From assembly GCA_947442905.1 (NCBI GenBank), contig CANEWV010000011.1:1-15309 (forward strand): a stretch of DNA of 15,309 nucleotides, written 5' to 3'. The translations under genes and the position numbers were made by a program. This document shows, one piece after another, positions 1-8,889 of the stretch (positions are counted from its first letter, which is position 1; every line of letters begins with the position of its first letter). The notes beneath the pieces were generated by a model. It made no database searches. It was not told the origin of the DNA and worked only from the letters and a program-made list of their open reading frames with translations. This DNA is from Chitinophagaceae bacterium (GTDB lineage Bacteria; Bacteroidota; Bacteroidia; Chitinophagales; Chitinophagaceae).

Positions 1-1
1 A

Positions 2-1729
2 TTACTACTTGCACATTACCCCAATATTGGCGCTGTAAAAATTGGCAAAGTAATAGACAAAGGTTCTGTACCCCGCATTGGTGATAAATCAAATAGAGGC
101 GGATTATTTAACTACACAGATAATAGACAATCAAAATGGGTAGGACAAAATGATATTTGGATACAAGGCACTTTTAATTACGGCTTTGCAGACGACTATA
201 TTAATATTGCAAACATAGATACCACAAAAAAAGAAATTAAATTAGCCAGCCCACATATTTATGGTATTGCACACGGAAGGGATTTTCAGGAATACATCGC
301 CTACAATATTTTAGAAGAACTTGATAGCCCCGGCGAGTGGTGGCTAGACAAAAAAACCGGTATGTTGTATATATGGCCTCCTACTAATAGCCCTACTAAT
401 AGCGCCGGCAAAACTGATATTGCTACTGCTAACATTACGGTTTCGATACTTGAAACACCCATCGTATCAATTATTAACGCCGGGCATCTAACAATCGAAG
501 GCTTTACCATAGAAGCCGGAAGAGACATGGGGGTTTATTTAGAAGGTGGTAGCAATAATGCCATTGCAGGCTGCACCGTTAGAAACCTTGGAACCTCCGG
601 CATTTTTATGGGACAGGGCGCCGAGGCCAAACAAAAAGACATGGGTATCGATGATTTTGATGGTACCCCTACTTCTGGCATCATTGGAAGTCTTCAAAAT
701 TATTTATATAAAAACACCAGCTGGAATAGAAACGCAGGCTTTAATCAAACCATCATCAGTTGCGACGTTTACAACACTGGGAGCGGCGGTATTTATTTAA
801 GTGGTGGCGATAAACGAACGCTCACAAAAGCAAACAACATTGTTGAAAATTGTAAAGTACATGACTTTAATAGAAGAAATAAATTTATTTGGTCGGGCAT
901 TAGTGTAGACGGATGCGGCAATAAAATAAGACACTGCGAAATATCCAATTCAGATTGGCAAGGTATTTTTGTACATGGTAACGAGCACGTTTTTGAATAC
1001 AATAATATCCATCACGTAACACTCAATTCGGACGACACCTCTCCATGGTATATTGGTAGAGATCCTAGCGATAGAGGCAATGTAGTGCGCTACAATTATT
1101 TTCACCACATTGGTAACCCCAACCGGATGAATATGGGTATTTATTGTGACGACTCATCGGCAGATGTATTTGTTTTTGGAAACGTGTTTTATAAAATGGA
1201 AACAAAGCATGGTATTTTATTTACCAATAGCGGCTGGGACCTTGTTATGAAAAATAATATTATTATAGAACCCACCGATGCTACGGCTCAAATATCGGCG
1301 CATTATTACACCTGGGCAGCAGGCTCCGAAAAATCGATGTTTGGCGAAAACGGCCTTATTAGAAACCGCCTTACAAAAAGCGTTGCTTATCAGCAAGAAC
1401 CATATGCAAGTAAGTACCCAGGGCTACTCGAATATTTAGATACCATACCAGGTACCAATCAGTGGAAAGCCATGCGTGCGCATGGAAACGTATTTGCAGA
1501 CAACCTCGTAATTGGTGGACCTAAAAGCCCCACCAAATTAATTGGCGGCAACTATGCCACCATTACAGAGAGAGATAATTATAGGTCTATTATCGATCCA
1601 GGATTTGTAGACATGGCGCATGAAAATTTCACACTACGCCAAACATCGGAAGTATTTAAAAAAATAAAAGGCTTTGAACCTGTCCCATTTGAAAAAATGG
1701 GACTGTACAAAGACAAATATAGAAATTAA
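2..1729 (+). CDS. Right-handed parallel beta-helix protein, GH141-like (5' partial)
   Basis: The frame is already open at the left edge and runs to TAA at 1727-1729, so the start and any signal peptide lie outside; 575 residues are visible. The first visible part, with motifs such as [18 protein letters not shown] and [13 protein letters not shown], is the non-helix lead-in seen in large Bacteroidota beta-helix proteins. It is followed by repeated short Gly/Asn-rich coils ([54 protein letters not shown]). This architecture resembles GH141 proteins and other pectin-active beta-helix enzymes. GH141 is my best guess and is not proven, since I cannot confirm the catalytic acids. The C-terminal pattern [13 protein letters not shown] looks complete. 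The gene converges on uxuA and overlaps it by four bases. A likely role is extracellular or periplasmic attack on plant cell-wall polysaccharide feeding the uronate pathway next door; that role is inferred from context. Confidence 0.85.
   Translation, partial: LLLAHYPNIGAVKIGKVIDKGSVPRIGDKSNRGGLFNYTDNRQSKWVGQNDIWIQGTFNYGFADDYINIANIDTTKKEIKLASPHIYGIAHGRDFQEYIAYNILEELDSPGEWWLDKKTGMLYIWPPTNSPTNSAGKTDIATANITVSILETPIVSIINAGHLTIEGFTIEAGRDMGVYLEGGSNNAIAGCTVRNLGTSGIFMGQGAEAKQKDMGIDDFDGTPTSGIIGSLQNYLYKNTSWNRNAGFNQTIISCDVYNTGSGGIYLSGGDKRTLTKANNIVENCKVHDFNRRNKFIWSGISVDGCGNKIRHCEISNSDWQGIFVHGNEHVFEYNNIHHVTLNSDDTSPWYIGRDPSDRGNVVRYNYFHHIGNPNRMNMGIYCDDSSADVFVFGNVFYKMETKHGILFTNSGWDLVMKNNIIIEPTDATAQISAHYYTWAAGSEKSMFGENGLIRNRLTKSVAYQQEPYASKYPGLLEYLDTIPGTNQWKAMRAHGNVFADNLVIGGPKSPTKLIGGNYATITERDNYRSIIDPGFVDMAHENFTLRQTSEVFKKIKGFEPVPFEKMGLYKDKYRN
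380..403 (+). repeat. 12-bp perfect tandem duplication inside the beta-helix gene
   Basis: Two adjacent identical copies of CCTACTAATAGC lie in frame and encode PTNS twice, directly after the LYIWPP motif. This is a loop between the lead-in domain and the first helix strands, where length variation would be tolerated. The perfect identity points to a recent replication-slippage duplication. Confidence 0.9.
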
Positions 1730-2907
1730 TAATACAAACTCTTAAGAATCCCCATTTCTAACCCCCTGAGTTCGGCAAGACCTCTAAGTCTTCCAATGGC
1801 AGAATAGCCTGGATTGGTTTCTTTTTTCAAATCATCTAGCATTTGATGGCCATGATCTGGACGCATAGGAATTGAGATATTGCGCTTACGCATCACTTCA
1901 ATAATTTCTTTGACAACACGGTACATATCAACGTCACCTTCTAAGTGATTGTCTTCATAAAAATCGCCAGCTACATTTCTTTTGGTACTGCGCAAATGAA
2001 TAAAATTAATGCGGTCACCAAAATTACGCACGATAGCTGGAAGGTCATTATCCGGTCTAACACCAAAAGAACCTGTACAAAAACACAGGCCATTAGATAA
2101 AGAAGGAACGGCACTAAATAATGCCTGAATATCAGATGCTGTGCTTACCACTCTTGGAAGTCCCAAAATTGTATACGGCGGGTCATCTGGATGAATCACC
2201 ATTTTCACACCACATGACTGGGCAATAGGAATAATTTGATCTAAAAAATAAATAAGATGCGCGCGAAGTTTTGCTGCATCAATTCCATCATAAGCCGCTA
2301 ACGCATTTCTAAACGCTTCCATGGTAAAACTTTCTTCACTACCCGGAAGTCCTTTAATCATGTTGTGTTGCAATTGCAATTTTTCGGCATCAGTCATGCC
2401 GTTAAACCTAATTGTGGCAGCTTCCATTTCAGCTGGCGTATAATCTGCAGCCGCGTTTTTTCTTTCTAGTATAAATACATCAAATGCAACCACCGCAGCT
2501 TTTTCATACAACAGCGCTAACGACTTATCGGGCATTTCGTACTTTAAATTGGTACGCGTCCAATCCATCACTGGCATAAAATTATAGGTCACAATTTTAA
2601 TACCGCAGTTACTTAAATTTTGTAGCGTTTGCTTGTAATTGTCAATGTATTTTTCAAATCCAGCAGATTGCGTTTTAATAGCTTCTTGCACGGGAACACT
2701 TTCAACGACATCCCAGCTAAGCCCTGCAGCTTCAATAATTTGTTTTCTTTCCTGAATAGCCTCAATAGGCCACACTTCGCCATTTGGAATTTGATGTAAT
2801 GCAGACACCACACCCGTACAGCCCGCCTGCCTAATATCCCATAAACTTACAGGGTCATTAGGGCCATACCAACGCATGGTTTGAATCATTCTAGTTTGTT
2901 CAGACAT
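1726..2907 (-). CDS. uxuA: Mannonate dehydratase
   Basis: Converts D-mannonate to 2-keto-3-deoxy-D-gluconate (KDG) in the cytoplasm, in the glucuronate branch of hexuronate catabolism. At 393 residues it has the family's usual length. The N-terminal [19 protein letters not shown] block is diagnostic. The metal-site residues expected in UxuA are all present: His239 in HPDDPP, Cys275/Cys277 in GLCFCTGS, His304 in FIHLRS and Asp351 in MRPDHGH. I chose ATG at 2907; Met7 and Met11 are possible later starts, and no clear Shine-Dalgarno site decides. It is the last gene of the leftward cluster, 8 bp after the transporter stop. Its TAA stop overlaps the stop of the converging beta-helix gene. No terminator hairpin follows. 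The usual partner UxuB is not in the window. Confidence 0.96.
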   Translation of the reverse strand: MSEQTRMIQTMRWYGPNDPVSLWDIRQAGCTGVVSALHQIPNGEVWPIEAIQERKQIIEAAGLSWDVVESVPVQEAIKTQSAGFEKYIDNYKQTLQNLSNCGIKIVTYNFMPVMDWTRTNLKYEMPDKSLALLYEKAAVVAFDVFILERKNAAADYTPAEMEAATIRFNGMTDAEKLQLQHNMIKGLPGSEESFTMEAFRNALAAYDGIDAAKLRAHLIYFLDQIIPIAQSCGVKMVIHPDDPPYTILGLPRVVSTASDIQALFSAVPSLSNGLCFCTGSFGVRPDNDLPAIVRNFGDRINFIHLRSTKRNVAGDFYEDNHLEGDVDMYRVVKEIIEVMRKRNISIPMRPDHGHQMLDDLKKETNPGYSAIGRLRGLAELRGLEMGILKSLYY

Positions 2908-2915
2908 ACACTTTA

Positions 2916-4229
2916 TTATTCTAAATCTTCGGCAGCAATAACATTTACTTTAGGAACCAATAAGTGCATAATTACCCACGCTAATAAATAAGCAGATCCG
3001 CACACAATAAACATGATATAATAGGCCGTTTCAATTTGTCCTATAGAACGGTAATGCACAAATAAATTCTTTTGTACGGCCATAGAAAGTAAAATACCTC
3101 CAATAGCCCCAAACATGCCACCAATGCCTGTTACAGAGCCTACCGCACGCTTTGGAAACATATCACTAACTGTTGTGAATATATTAGCACTCCATGCCTG
3201 ATGCGCCGCAGCTGCTATTCCAATTACAAATACAGCCAACCACATATTCATACCGCCTAATACTTGCGCAAACAAAATAGGCAATACTAAAAACGCATAT
3301 AGTAACATAGAAGACTTACGTGCTTTAAATACAGCCCAATTATTTTTAATTAAATACATGGGAAGCCAGCCACCAAAAATACTACCCACTGCAGACATGG
3401 TATATACTGCAGCAACCGGAAGCGCAATGGCAGTTCCTTTAATATGGTATTGGCTTTCTAAAAAATCAGGTAACCAGAAAAGATAAAACCACCAGATTGG
3501 GTCGGTTAACAATTTACCTAAAGCAAATGCCCATGTTTGTTTGTATTTTAACAATGCGACCCAGCTAAAAGATTTTGTGTTCAGTGCATCTCCTTCTGCA
3601 ATAGCATCTGCGTCGCTATTAATATAGGCAAGCTCGGCAGGTGATAATTTAGGATGTTCCGATGGTTTATAATAATGCTTATTCCAAAAAAACAACCAAA
3701 TAAATCCTAGTAAACCAGTGGCGATAAATGCCCACTGCCAGCCATAAGCTGCTGCAATAAATGGAACAGTTAAGGGCGCAATAATAGCACCAATATTTGC
3801 ACCCGAATTAAACAGACCTGTTGCAAAAGCACGCTCTTTACGTGGAAACCATTCTGCTACTGTTTTAATAGCGGCCGGGAAATTACCAGCTTCGGTAACG
3901 CCAAGGGCAGCACGTGCCACCGAAAATCCAAATACACTTTTAGCAGCGGCATGCAAAACAGCAGCAACGCTCCAAAGTCCAGTAGCCAAAGCATATCCTT
4001 TTTTAGTGCCCACTGTATCAATAAATCTTCCGGCCAACAATAAACCTATCGCATAGGAAACCTTAAATGCGATTTCTACATTTGTATAATCAGCGTCATC
4101 CCACTTAAGCTCAGTAGTTAAGGTAGATTTCAATAAACTAATGACCGCTCTATCTAAATAGTTAATAGTAGTAGCAAAAAATACCAGGCTACAAATAGTC
4201 CAGCGGTAACGTCCAATTTTTTGTTCCAT
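2916..4229 (-). CDS. exuT: MFS hexuronate transporter, ExuT/ACS family
   Basis: A 437-residue inner-membrane carrier of the major facilitator superfamily with about twelve predicted hydrophobic segments. INYLDR at 22-27 ends the first membrane helix. [13 protein letters not shown] (67-79) is the loop 2-3 motif. The region around 106-134 ([15 protein letters not shown], then EWFPRKERA) is strongly ExuT-like. The family imports D-galacturonate or D-glucuronate with protons, and the surrounding uxa/kdg genes support that substrate class, although the sequence does not say which uronate is preferred. The gene starts 22 bp after kdgA and is followed 8 bp later by uxuA, so co-transcription is likely. 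It is the only transporter visible; no SusC/SusD pair is present. Confidence 0.92.
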   Translation of the reverse strand: MEQKIGRYRWTICSLVFFATTINYLDRAVISLLKSTLTTELKWDDADYTNVEIAFKVSYAIGLLLAGRFIDTVGTKKGYALATGLWSVAAVLHAAAKSVFGFSVARAALGVTEAGNFPAAIKTVAEWFPRKERAFATGLFNSGANIGAIIAPLTVPFIAAAYGWQWAFIATGLLGFIWLFFWNKHYYKPSEHPKLSPAELAYINSDADAIAEGDALNTKSFSWVALLKYKQTWAFALGKLLTDPIWWFYLFWLPDFLESQYHIKGTAIALPVAAVYTMSAVGSIFGGWLPMYLIKNNWAVFKARKSSMLLYAFLVLPILFAQVLGGMNMWLAVFVIGIAAAAHQAWSANIFTTVSDMFPKRAVGSVTGIGGMFGAIGGILLSMAVQKNLFVHYRSIGQIETAYYIMFIVCGSAYLLAWVIMHLLVPKVNVIAAEDLE

Positions 4230-4251
4230 ATAGCAATGCTTTAAATCGTAA

Positions 4252-4908
4252 TTATCTTATAGTTTTAACAAGCGCTAGCAATTCTTTTGTTTGCGCTTCT
4301 AATTGTTCAAAATTTTTATTGGTAAGCACTTCTTTCGTGATAAGCTTACTACCAAGCCCCACACCTGCCACACCTGCTTTAAACCAGGTCCCAATATTTT
4401 GCGCTGTAGGTTCTACACCACCCGTTACTAAAAAATCAACGCCAGTAAATAAAGTTTTAATAGCATCTACAAAACCAGGACCCAATACATTGCCAGGAAA
4501 AAGTTTTATAAGTGTCGCACCCGATTTTTGTGCTACATGAATTTCGGTAGGAGTCATACAACCTGGGATCCATAAAACTTTGTGCATGTAAGCAACATCT
4601 GCAACACTCGCATCAAAACAAGGGCTAATTAAAAAATCGGCACCAGCTTCAATAAATGCAGTTGCGTCTTGTGGCGTTTTTATGGTGCCAATACCAAGTA
4701 TTAAACCAGGCATTGTTGATTTTAAGGAAACCAAATGCGTGAAATTAGCAAGTGCTTTTGGACCTCTATTGGTAAACTCAACACTCCTAACACCACCATT
4801 ATATAATGCACGAAGTACCCCTTCGCATACCGTAACATCATCATGATAATACAAAGGCAATATGCCTTCTGCTTTTATTTGATTGACAAGAAGCGCTTCT
4901 CTTTCCAT
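4252..4908 (-). CDS. kdgA: 2-dehydro-3-deoxyphosphogluconate (KDPG) aldolase
   Basis: Class I aldolase that splits KDPG to pyruvate and glyceraldehyde 3-phosphate, the last step of uronate catabolism here. At 218 residues it has family length. Lys135 in TLIKLFPG is the Schiff-base lysine and Glu44 in SVEFTNR the general acid/base. GIGT (72-75), PGCMTPTE (115-122) and the phosphate-binding TGGVEPT (around 162-168) are in the right order. The start codon follows the kdgK stop with no gap (TAAATG), which suggests translational coupling of kinase and aldolase. The symbol kdgA (eda in enterics) is used for context; a related aldolase acting on KDPGal cannot be excluded from sequence alone. Confidence 0.95.
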   Translation of the reverse strand: MEREALLVNQIKAEGILPLYYHDDVTVCEGVLRALYNGGVRSVEFTNRGPKALANFTHLVSLKSTMPGLILGIGTIKTPQDATAFIEAGADFLISPCFDASVADVAYMHKVLWIPGCMTPTEIHVAQKSGATLIKLFPGNVLGPGFVDAIKTLFTGVDFLVTGGVEPTAQNIGTWFKAGVAGVGLGSKLITKEVLTNKNFEQLEAQTKELLALVKTIR

Positions 4909-5919
4909 TTAATACCTTGATTTAATTTGCTCAATTGTTTGCTTGGTGCTATCACCGAGCTCTTGCAATTTACCAAAAGCTGCCGAAGCGGCATAATTTA
5001 TCGTTTCGGTGTGATCATGCCCATTATGGATACCATAAATAAGGCCCGCCATAAAACAATCTCCACTCCCCACTTTGTCTACCACCGAACTAGCCTCAAA
5101 GCTAAATGATACCGCTTGTTCGCTGATTGTATCAAGCGTAGCATAATAATTTACACCAGCACCATCGGGGGTAAACCTAAAAGTGTTAGCTACAACTTTA
5201 CAATTTGGATTTTGCGTAAATAATATAGCAGCCGTTTCTTTTGCACATGCAGCAAACTCCTCTTTAGTGACTGCTGTTTCTGCACCTTTGGGTACCTCGA
5301 TGCCCATTAGGTCTCTAGTACTCCAAATATTACCCATGATAAGGTCTGCATAAGACACCAGTTCTGGCATCACTTGTGCAGGTTGTTTGCCATATTTCCA
5401 GAGTTTAGCACGGTAGTTTAAATCGACAGAAATAGTAAGGCCTAATCGTTTTGCAGCCTTTAATGCATCTAAACATACAGCTGCAGCCTGTTCATTTAAT
5501 GCAGGACTAATTGCACTAAAATGAAACCAATCAGAACCTTCGAGTAAAGTATCCCAATTTATTTTTCCCGGGAATAAAGCAGTTGAAAATGAAGCATGTG
5601 CACGGTCATAAATAACACCTGCATTTTTTAAATCGGCACCTTGTGGTAAAAAATAAATACCCATTCTGTCTCCGCAAAACTGCATGGCATCTACACCTAT
5701 ATTGCAAGCGGCAATCGAAGCTGTAATTTCTTTGGACAAATAATTGTCTGGCATTGCAGACATGTACGTAACTGGTTGTTGCCATCCGGCCAACGCCTTT
5801 GCCACATTGAGTTCTGCGCCACCAATATGAACAGGCATAGTAGCGTTATTAATCCAAGCCTGGTCTAATACGGGCGACATACGAAGCAAAATCTCACCAA
5901 AACAAAATACTTTTTTCAT
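4909..5919 (-). CDS. kdgK: 2-keto-3-deoxygluconate kinase, PfkB family
   Basis: Phosphorylates KDG with ATP to KDPG in the cytoplasm. At 336 residues it is a full-length ribokinase/PfkB-family protein: the N-terminal signature GGAELNVAKALAG (33-45), a central substrate-domain region with SVDLNYRAKLW (164-174), and the C-terminal ATP/catalytic signature DKVGSGDCFMAG (281-292) with catalytic base Asp287. The substrate assignment rests on the resemblance to KdgK and on kdgA starting at the very next base. The 57-bp gap to uxaC upstream is the largest within the intracellular part of the cluster; it could hold a weak internal promoter, but I see no convincing Bacteroidota TAnnTTTG element there. 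Confidence 0.93.
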   Translation of the reverse strand: MKKVFCFGEILLRMSPVLDQAWINNATMPVHIGGAELNVAKALAGWQQPVTYMSAMPDNYLSKEITASIAACNIGVDAMQFCGDRMGIYFLPQGADLKNAGVIYDRAHASFSTALFPGKINWDTLLEGSDWFHFSAISPALNEQAAAVCLDALKAAKRLGLTISVDLNYRAKLWKYGKQPAQVMPELVSYADLIMGNIWSTRDLMGIEVPKGAETAVTKEEFAACAKETAAILFTQNPNCKVVANTFRFTPDGAGVNYYATLDTISEQAVSFSFEASSVVDKVGSGDCFMAGLIYGIHNGHDHTETINYAASAAFGKLQELGDSTKQTIEQIKSRY

Positions 5920-5976
5920 ACAAATGACATACCCGTTTGAATTACAAGATAATATGAAATGAAATAAAAAAGTAGA

Positions 5977-7389
5977 TTATTTGTCTTTCCACCCAAAATA
6001 ATCATTGGCGTTGTTGTAACAAATGTCTTGGATAATTTGACCTACCCACTTTGTATCGTTTGGTAATTCACCGTTTTCAATTTCATCTCCAAATAAATTA
6101 CACAATATGCGTCTAAAATATTCGTGCCTAGGAAATGATAAAAAACTTCTCGAATCGGTAAGCATACCCACAAACCTACTCACAAGACCCATATTGCTTA
6201 ATGCATTCAATTGTTTTATAATACCATCTTTTTGGTCTAAAAACCACCAACCACTACCAAACTGTATTTTACCAGCTACCGATCCATCATTAAAATTACC
6301 AATCATAGACGCCATGAGTTCATTGTCGGCAGGATTTAAATTATAGATGATTGTTTTAGCCAACTTATCTTCACTATCCAGCTTATTTAAAAATTTAGAA
6401 AGTGCTGCTGCTTGAGAAAAATCACCAATACTATCCCATCCTGTATCCGGACCTAGTTTAGAAAGCATACGTGAATTGTTATTACGCAGTGCCCCTAAAT
6501 GATATTGTTGCACCCATCCTTTTTCCCAATCCCATGCTGCAAAGTGAAGTAACATGCAGCTTTTAAACTTACGCTGCTCAATAAGGCTTAGATCTTTACC
6601 GCCGTATACTTTTGTAAAAATCGATTCAATTTCCTGACCTGTAAAATCTTCTACATAAATCTCTTCTAGTCCATGATCACTAACAGCGCATCCCATTGAA
6701 GCAAAAAAGTCGTGGCGGTTTTGAAGTGCAAATAAATAATCTTCAAATGAAGAAACAGATAAATTGGTTACAGACTCTAATTTTTTTACATAAGCAATAA
6801 AGGTAGCAGCGCTAGCAACTTCCATGGCTTTATCAGGTCTAAAGGCGGGCTTAATTTTTACCTCAAAATCACTCTCCGAAAGCCTTTTATGGTATTCTAA
6901 AGAATCAATTGGATCATCTGTTGTACAAATGACTTTCACATTCATTTTACGAATCAAGTTTTTGATACTAAAAGAATCTGTTTGAATTTGTGCACTTGCA
7001 TTTTTGTAAATAGACATTGCAGAACTTGGATCTAGGATTTCATGGATGCCAAAATATCTTTTTAATTCCAAATGCGTCCAATGATACAGCGGGTTTCGCA
7101 TGGTATAAGGAACAGTAGCTGCCCACTTTTCAAATTTTTCATAATCGGATTTACCACCCGTGCAATAAGATTCATCAACACCACTTGTACGCATCGCTCT
7201 CCACTTGTAATGATCGCCGTAGAGCCATCCCTGGGTTAAATTTTCAAATTTAATATCTTCAGCAATTTGCTGTGGTGACAAATGACAATGGTAATCGATA
7301 ATTGGCATTTGTTTAGCGTACTCATTGTATAATAACTCCGCTGTTTTTGTTTGCAACAAAAAATCTTCACCCATAAATAACTTACCCAT
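5977..7389 (-). CDS. uxaC: Glucuronate/galacturonate isomerase
   Basis: Isomerises D-glucuronate to D-fructuronate and D-galacturonate to D-tagaturonate, the entry step for both branches. Starting at ATG 7389 gives 470 residues, close to the length of E. coli UxaC. A TTG three codons upstream (7398) is also open, but ATG is preferred. The amidohydrolase-type metal motif DYHCHL is at 32-37 (His34, His36), followed by QQIAED and GDHYKWRAMRTSGV. Further family blocks are CTTDDP (155-160), QQYHLGALRNNNSRM (294-308) and GMLTDSRSFLSFPRHEYF (408-425), so the protein looks intact and active. It lies 16 bp downstream of uxaB. Confidence 0.97.
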   Translation of the reverse strand: MGKLFMGEDFLLQTKTAELLYNEYAKQMPIIDYHCHLSPQQIAEDIKFENLTQGWLYGDHYKWRAMRTSGVDESYCTGGKSDYEKFEKWAATVPYTMRNPLYHWTHLELKRYFGIHEILDPSSAMSIYKNASAQIQTDSFSIKNLIRKMNVKVICTTDDPIDSLEYHKRLSESDFEVKIKPAFRPDKAMEVASAATFIAYVKKLESVTNLSVSSFEDYLFALQNRHDFFASMGCAVSDHGLEEIYVEDFTGQEIESIFTKVYGGKDLSLIEQRKFKSCMLLHFAAWDWEKGWVQQYHLGALRNNNSRMLSKLGPDTGWDSIGDFSQAAALSKFLNKLDSEDKLAKTIIYNLNPADNELMASMIGNFNDGSVAGKIQFGSGWWFLDQKDGIIKQLNALSNMGLVSRFVGMLTDSRSFLSFPRHEYFRRILCNLFGDEIENGELPNDTKWVGQIIQDICYNNANDYFGWKDK

Positions 7390-7405
7390 CTCTTTCAAAT
7401 TTTAA

Positions 7406-8848
7406 TTATACTATCAACGCCAAAACATCTTTTACAGAACTAGCTTCAATTGCATCCACATAATCAAATACCTGTTCGTTAAAAACGTCCGATGCTACAA
7501 ATGTATTTTTAGACGCCCAAGCAGTAGACATTTCTGCGGCTTTGTCGTCTTTAATTTCATATAATGAACCAGCATAGGCTCCCATATATTTTCGAGGCTC
7601 CATTTCTCTAGATTTCATAAATACTAAAAAACCAGCAAAACCAAAAGACATACGTTTAGGCGCTCTACCATTCTGCTGTAAATACTTTTCAACTAATGGC
7701 ACAACCCTCATTTGCATTTTAGACGTGTATTGTACAGAAATGTTTAACCACAAATGCTCAATACTCTGGTTCGAAAAACGGTCAATCACCTGCATTGCAA
7801 AACTACGCGCTTCTTCTAACGAAATTTCGCCATCAGCTACGAGTGGTACAATTTCTCCTAATAACATTTCAGAGATATATGATCTAAATTGATTGTCATT
7901 TAGTGCCTCTTTAACTGTTAAAAACCCACTTAAATAAGCCACCCCACAACACAAAGAGTGCGTAGCATTTAAAAGCCTTAATTTAATTTCTTTGTACTTA
8001 TTAATGCTAGGGGCTAAAATCACCCTAGCATCTGCGGCTGCAAAAGATAGTATTGATGCGGTTTTTTCACTGGCAGTTTCTATCGCCCACAAGCGGTAAG
8101 GTTCAGACATAATAGCTAGGGCATCAACGTAGCCTGCTTTTTGTTCGAATGTTGCTACTTCAGATGCAGGCAATTTACCTGGCACAATACAATCAACCAA
8201 TGAACTACAAAAATCATTGTCATTTTTTACCCACTCTATAAATGAGGCATCAAGCCCTTTTAATCGTGCTAATTCTATTACAATTTCTTTTAGTTTAATG
8301 CCATTATCACTAATGAGCTCGGTTGGAATAATTACCAACCCTGAATCTTGCGAGCCATTAAAAATACGGTAACGTTCTATTAAAAAATGAAGTAGTTTAC
8401 CCGGAAATGATTCTGGAAATAAAGCTGTAGCATCCGAGGGAACAAGTGAAATGCCAACTTCGGTGGTATTTGAAATAATTACCTGAATATCCTTACTAGC
8501 TGCGCAAATTAATACTTCATCCCATTGTGATTTTGCAGAAATAACCCTACTAATAGAAGCATTAATTGTGGTGCGCTCTATGGGCAATCCATTTTCAATG
8601 CCTTTTTCAAGTATCGTATATAATCCATCTTGCGCACCATAGGCATCCGTGTTTCCCTGATCTGTAGATTTTACAACTACAATTCTTCCATTAAATAAAC
8701 CCTGTTTATTTGCTTTGTCAATGAAATAATCAGGCAAGCCGCGAAGCAACACGCCAGTTCCAAACTGCAACACTTTTTCAGGTAGCGCAAATAATGCATC
8801 TACATTTTGGTTGGTAACAGTCGTATATATTTTTCTATTTAACATCAT
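7406..8848 (-). CDS. uxaB: Tagaturonate reductase-type oxidoreductase (mannitol dehydrogenase family)
   Basis: NAD(H)-dependent reductase of the polyol/uronate long-chain dehydrogenase family, 480 residues. The N-terminal nucleotide-binding motif is LQFGTGVLLRGLPDYF (27-42), with NTTEVGI (127-133). The catalytic set has the family spacing Lys289-x4-Asn294-x2-His297 in KLRLLNATHSL. The best match is UxaB, which reduces tagaturonate to altronate. However, uxuA (mannonate dehydratase) is downstream and uxaA is absent, so reduction of fructuronate to mannonate is a real alternative. The family motif VDRI reads VDCI here (Cys220 for Arg, codon TGT, one base from CGT). Two successive ATG codons begin the frame (8848, 8845), and the exact start is uncertain by one residue. 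The gene opens the intracellular part of the cluster, 41 bp after the GH105-like gene. Confidence 0.9.
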   Translation of the reverse strand: MMLNRKIYTTVTNQNVDALFALPEKVLQFGTGVLLRGLPDYFIDKANKQGLFNGRIVVVKSTDQGNTDAYGAQDGLYTILEKGIENGLPIERTTINASISRVISAKSQWDEVLICAASKDIQVIISNTTEVGISLVPSDATALFPESFPGKLLHFLIERYRIFNGSQDSGLVIIPTELISDNGIKLKEIVIELARLKGLDASFIEWVKNDNDFCSSLVDCIVPGKLPASEVATFEQKAGYVDALAIMSEPYRLWAIETASEKTASILSFAAADARVILAPSINKYKEIKLRLLNATHSLCCGVAYLSGFLTVKEALNDNQFRSYISEMLLGEIVPLVADGEISLEEARSFAMQVIDRFSNQSIEHLWLNISVQYTSKMQMRVVPLVEKYLQQNGRAPKRMSFGFAGFLVFMKSREMEPRKYMGAYAGSLYEIKDDKAAEMSTAWASKNTFVASDVFNEQVFDYVDAIEASSVKDVLALIV

Positions 8849-8889
8849 TTATTGTTGTCATAGCGCCAACTATGCTGCTTTAAAATTCA

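Noticed and set aside
7390..7398. TTG start for uxaC at 7398
   Set aside because: ATG at 7389 gives 470 residues, close to the E. coli UxaC length, and a better start codon.
8859..8874. Inverted repeat CATAG-6-CTATG upstream of uxaB that could be an operator
   Set aside because: A 5-bp stem is too short to separate from chance in AT-rich DNA, and no second copy was noticed at the other spacers.
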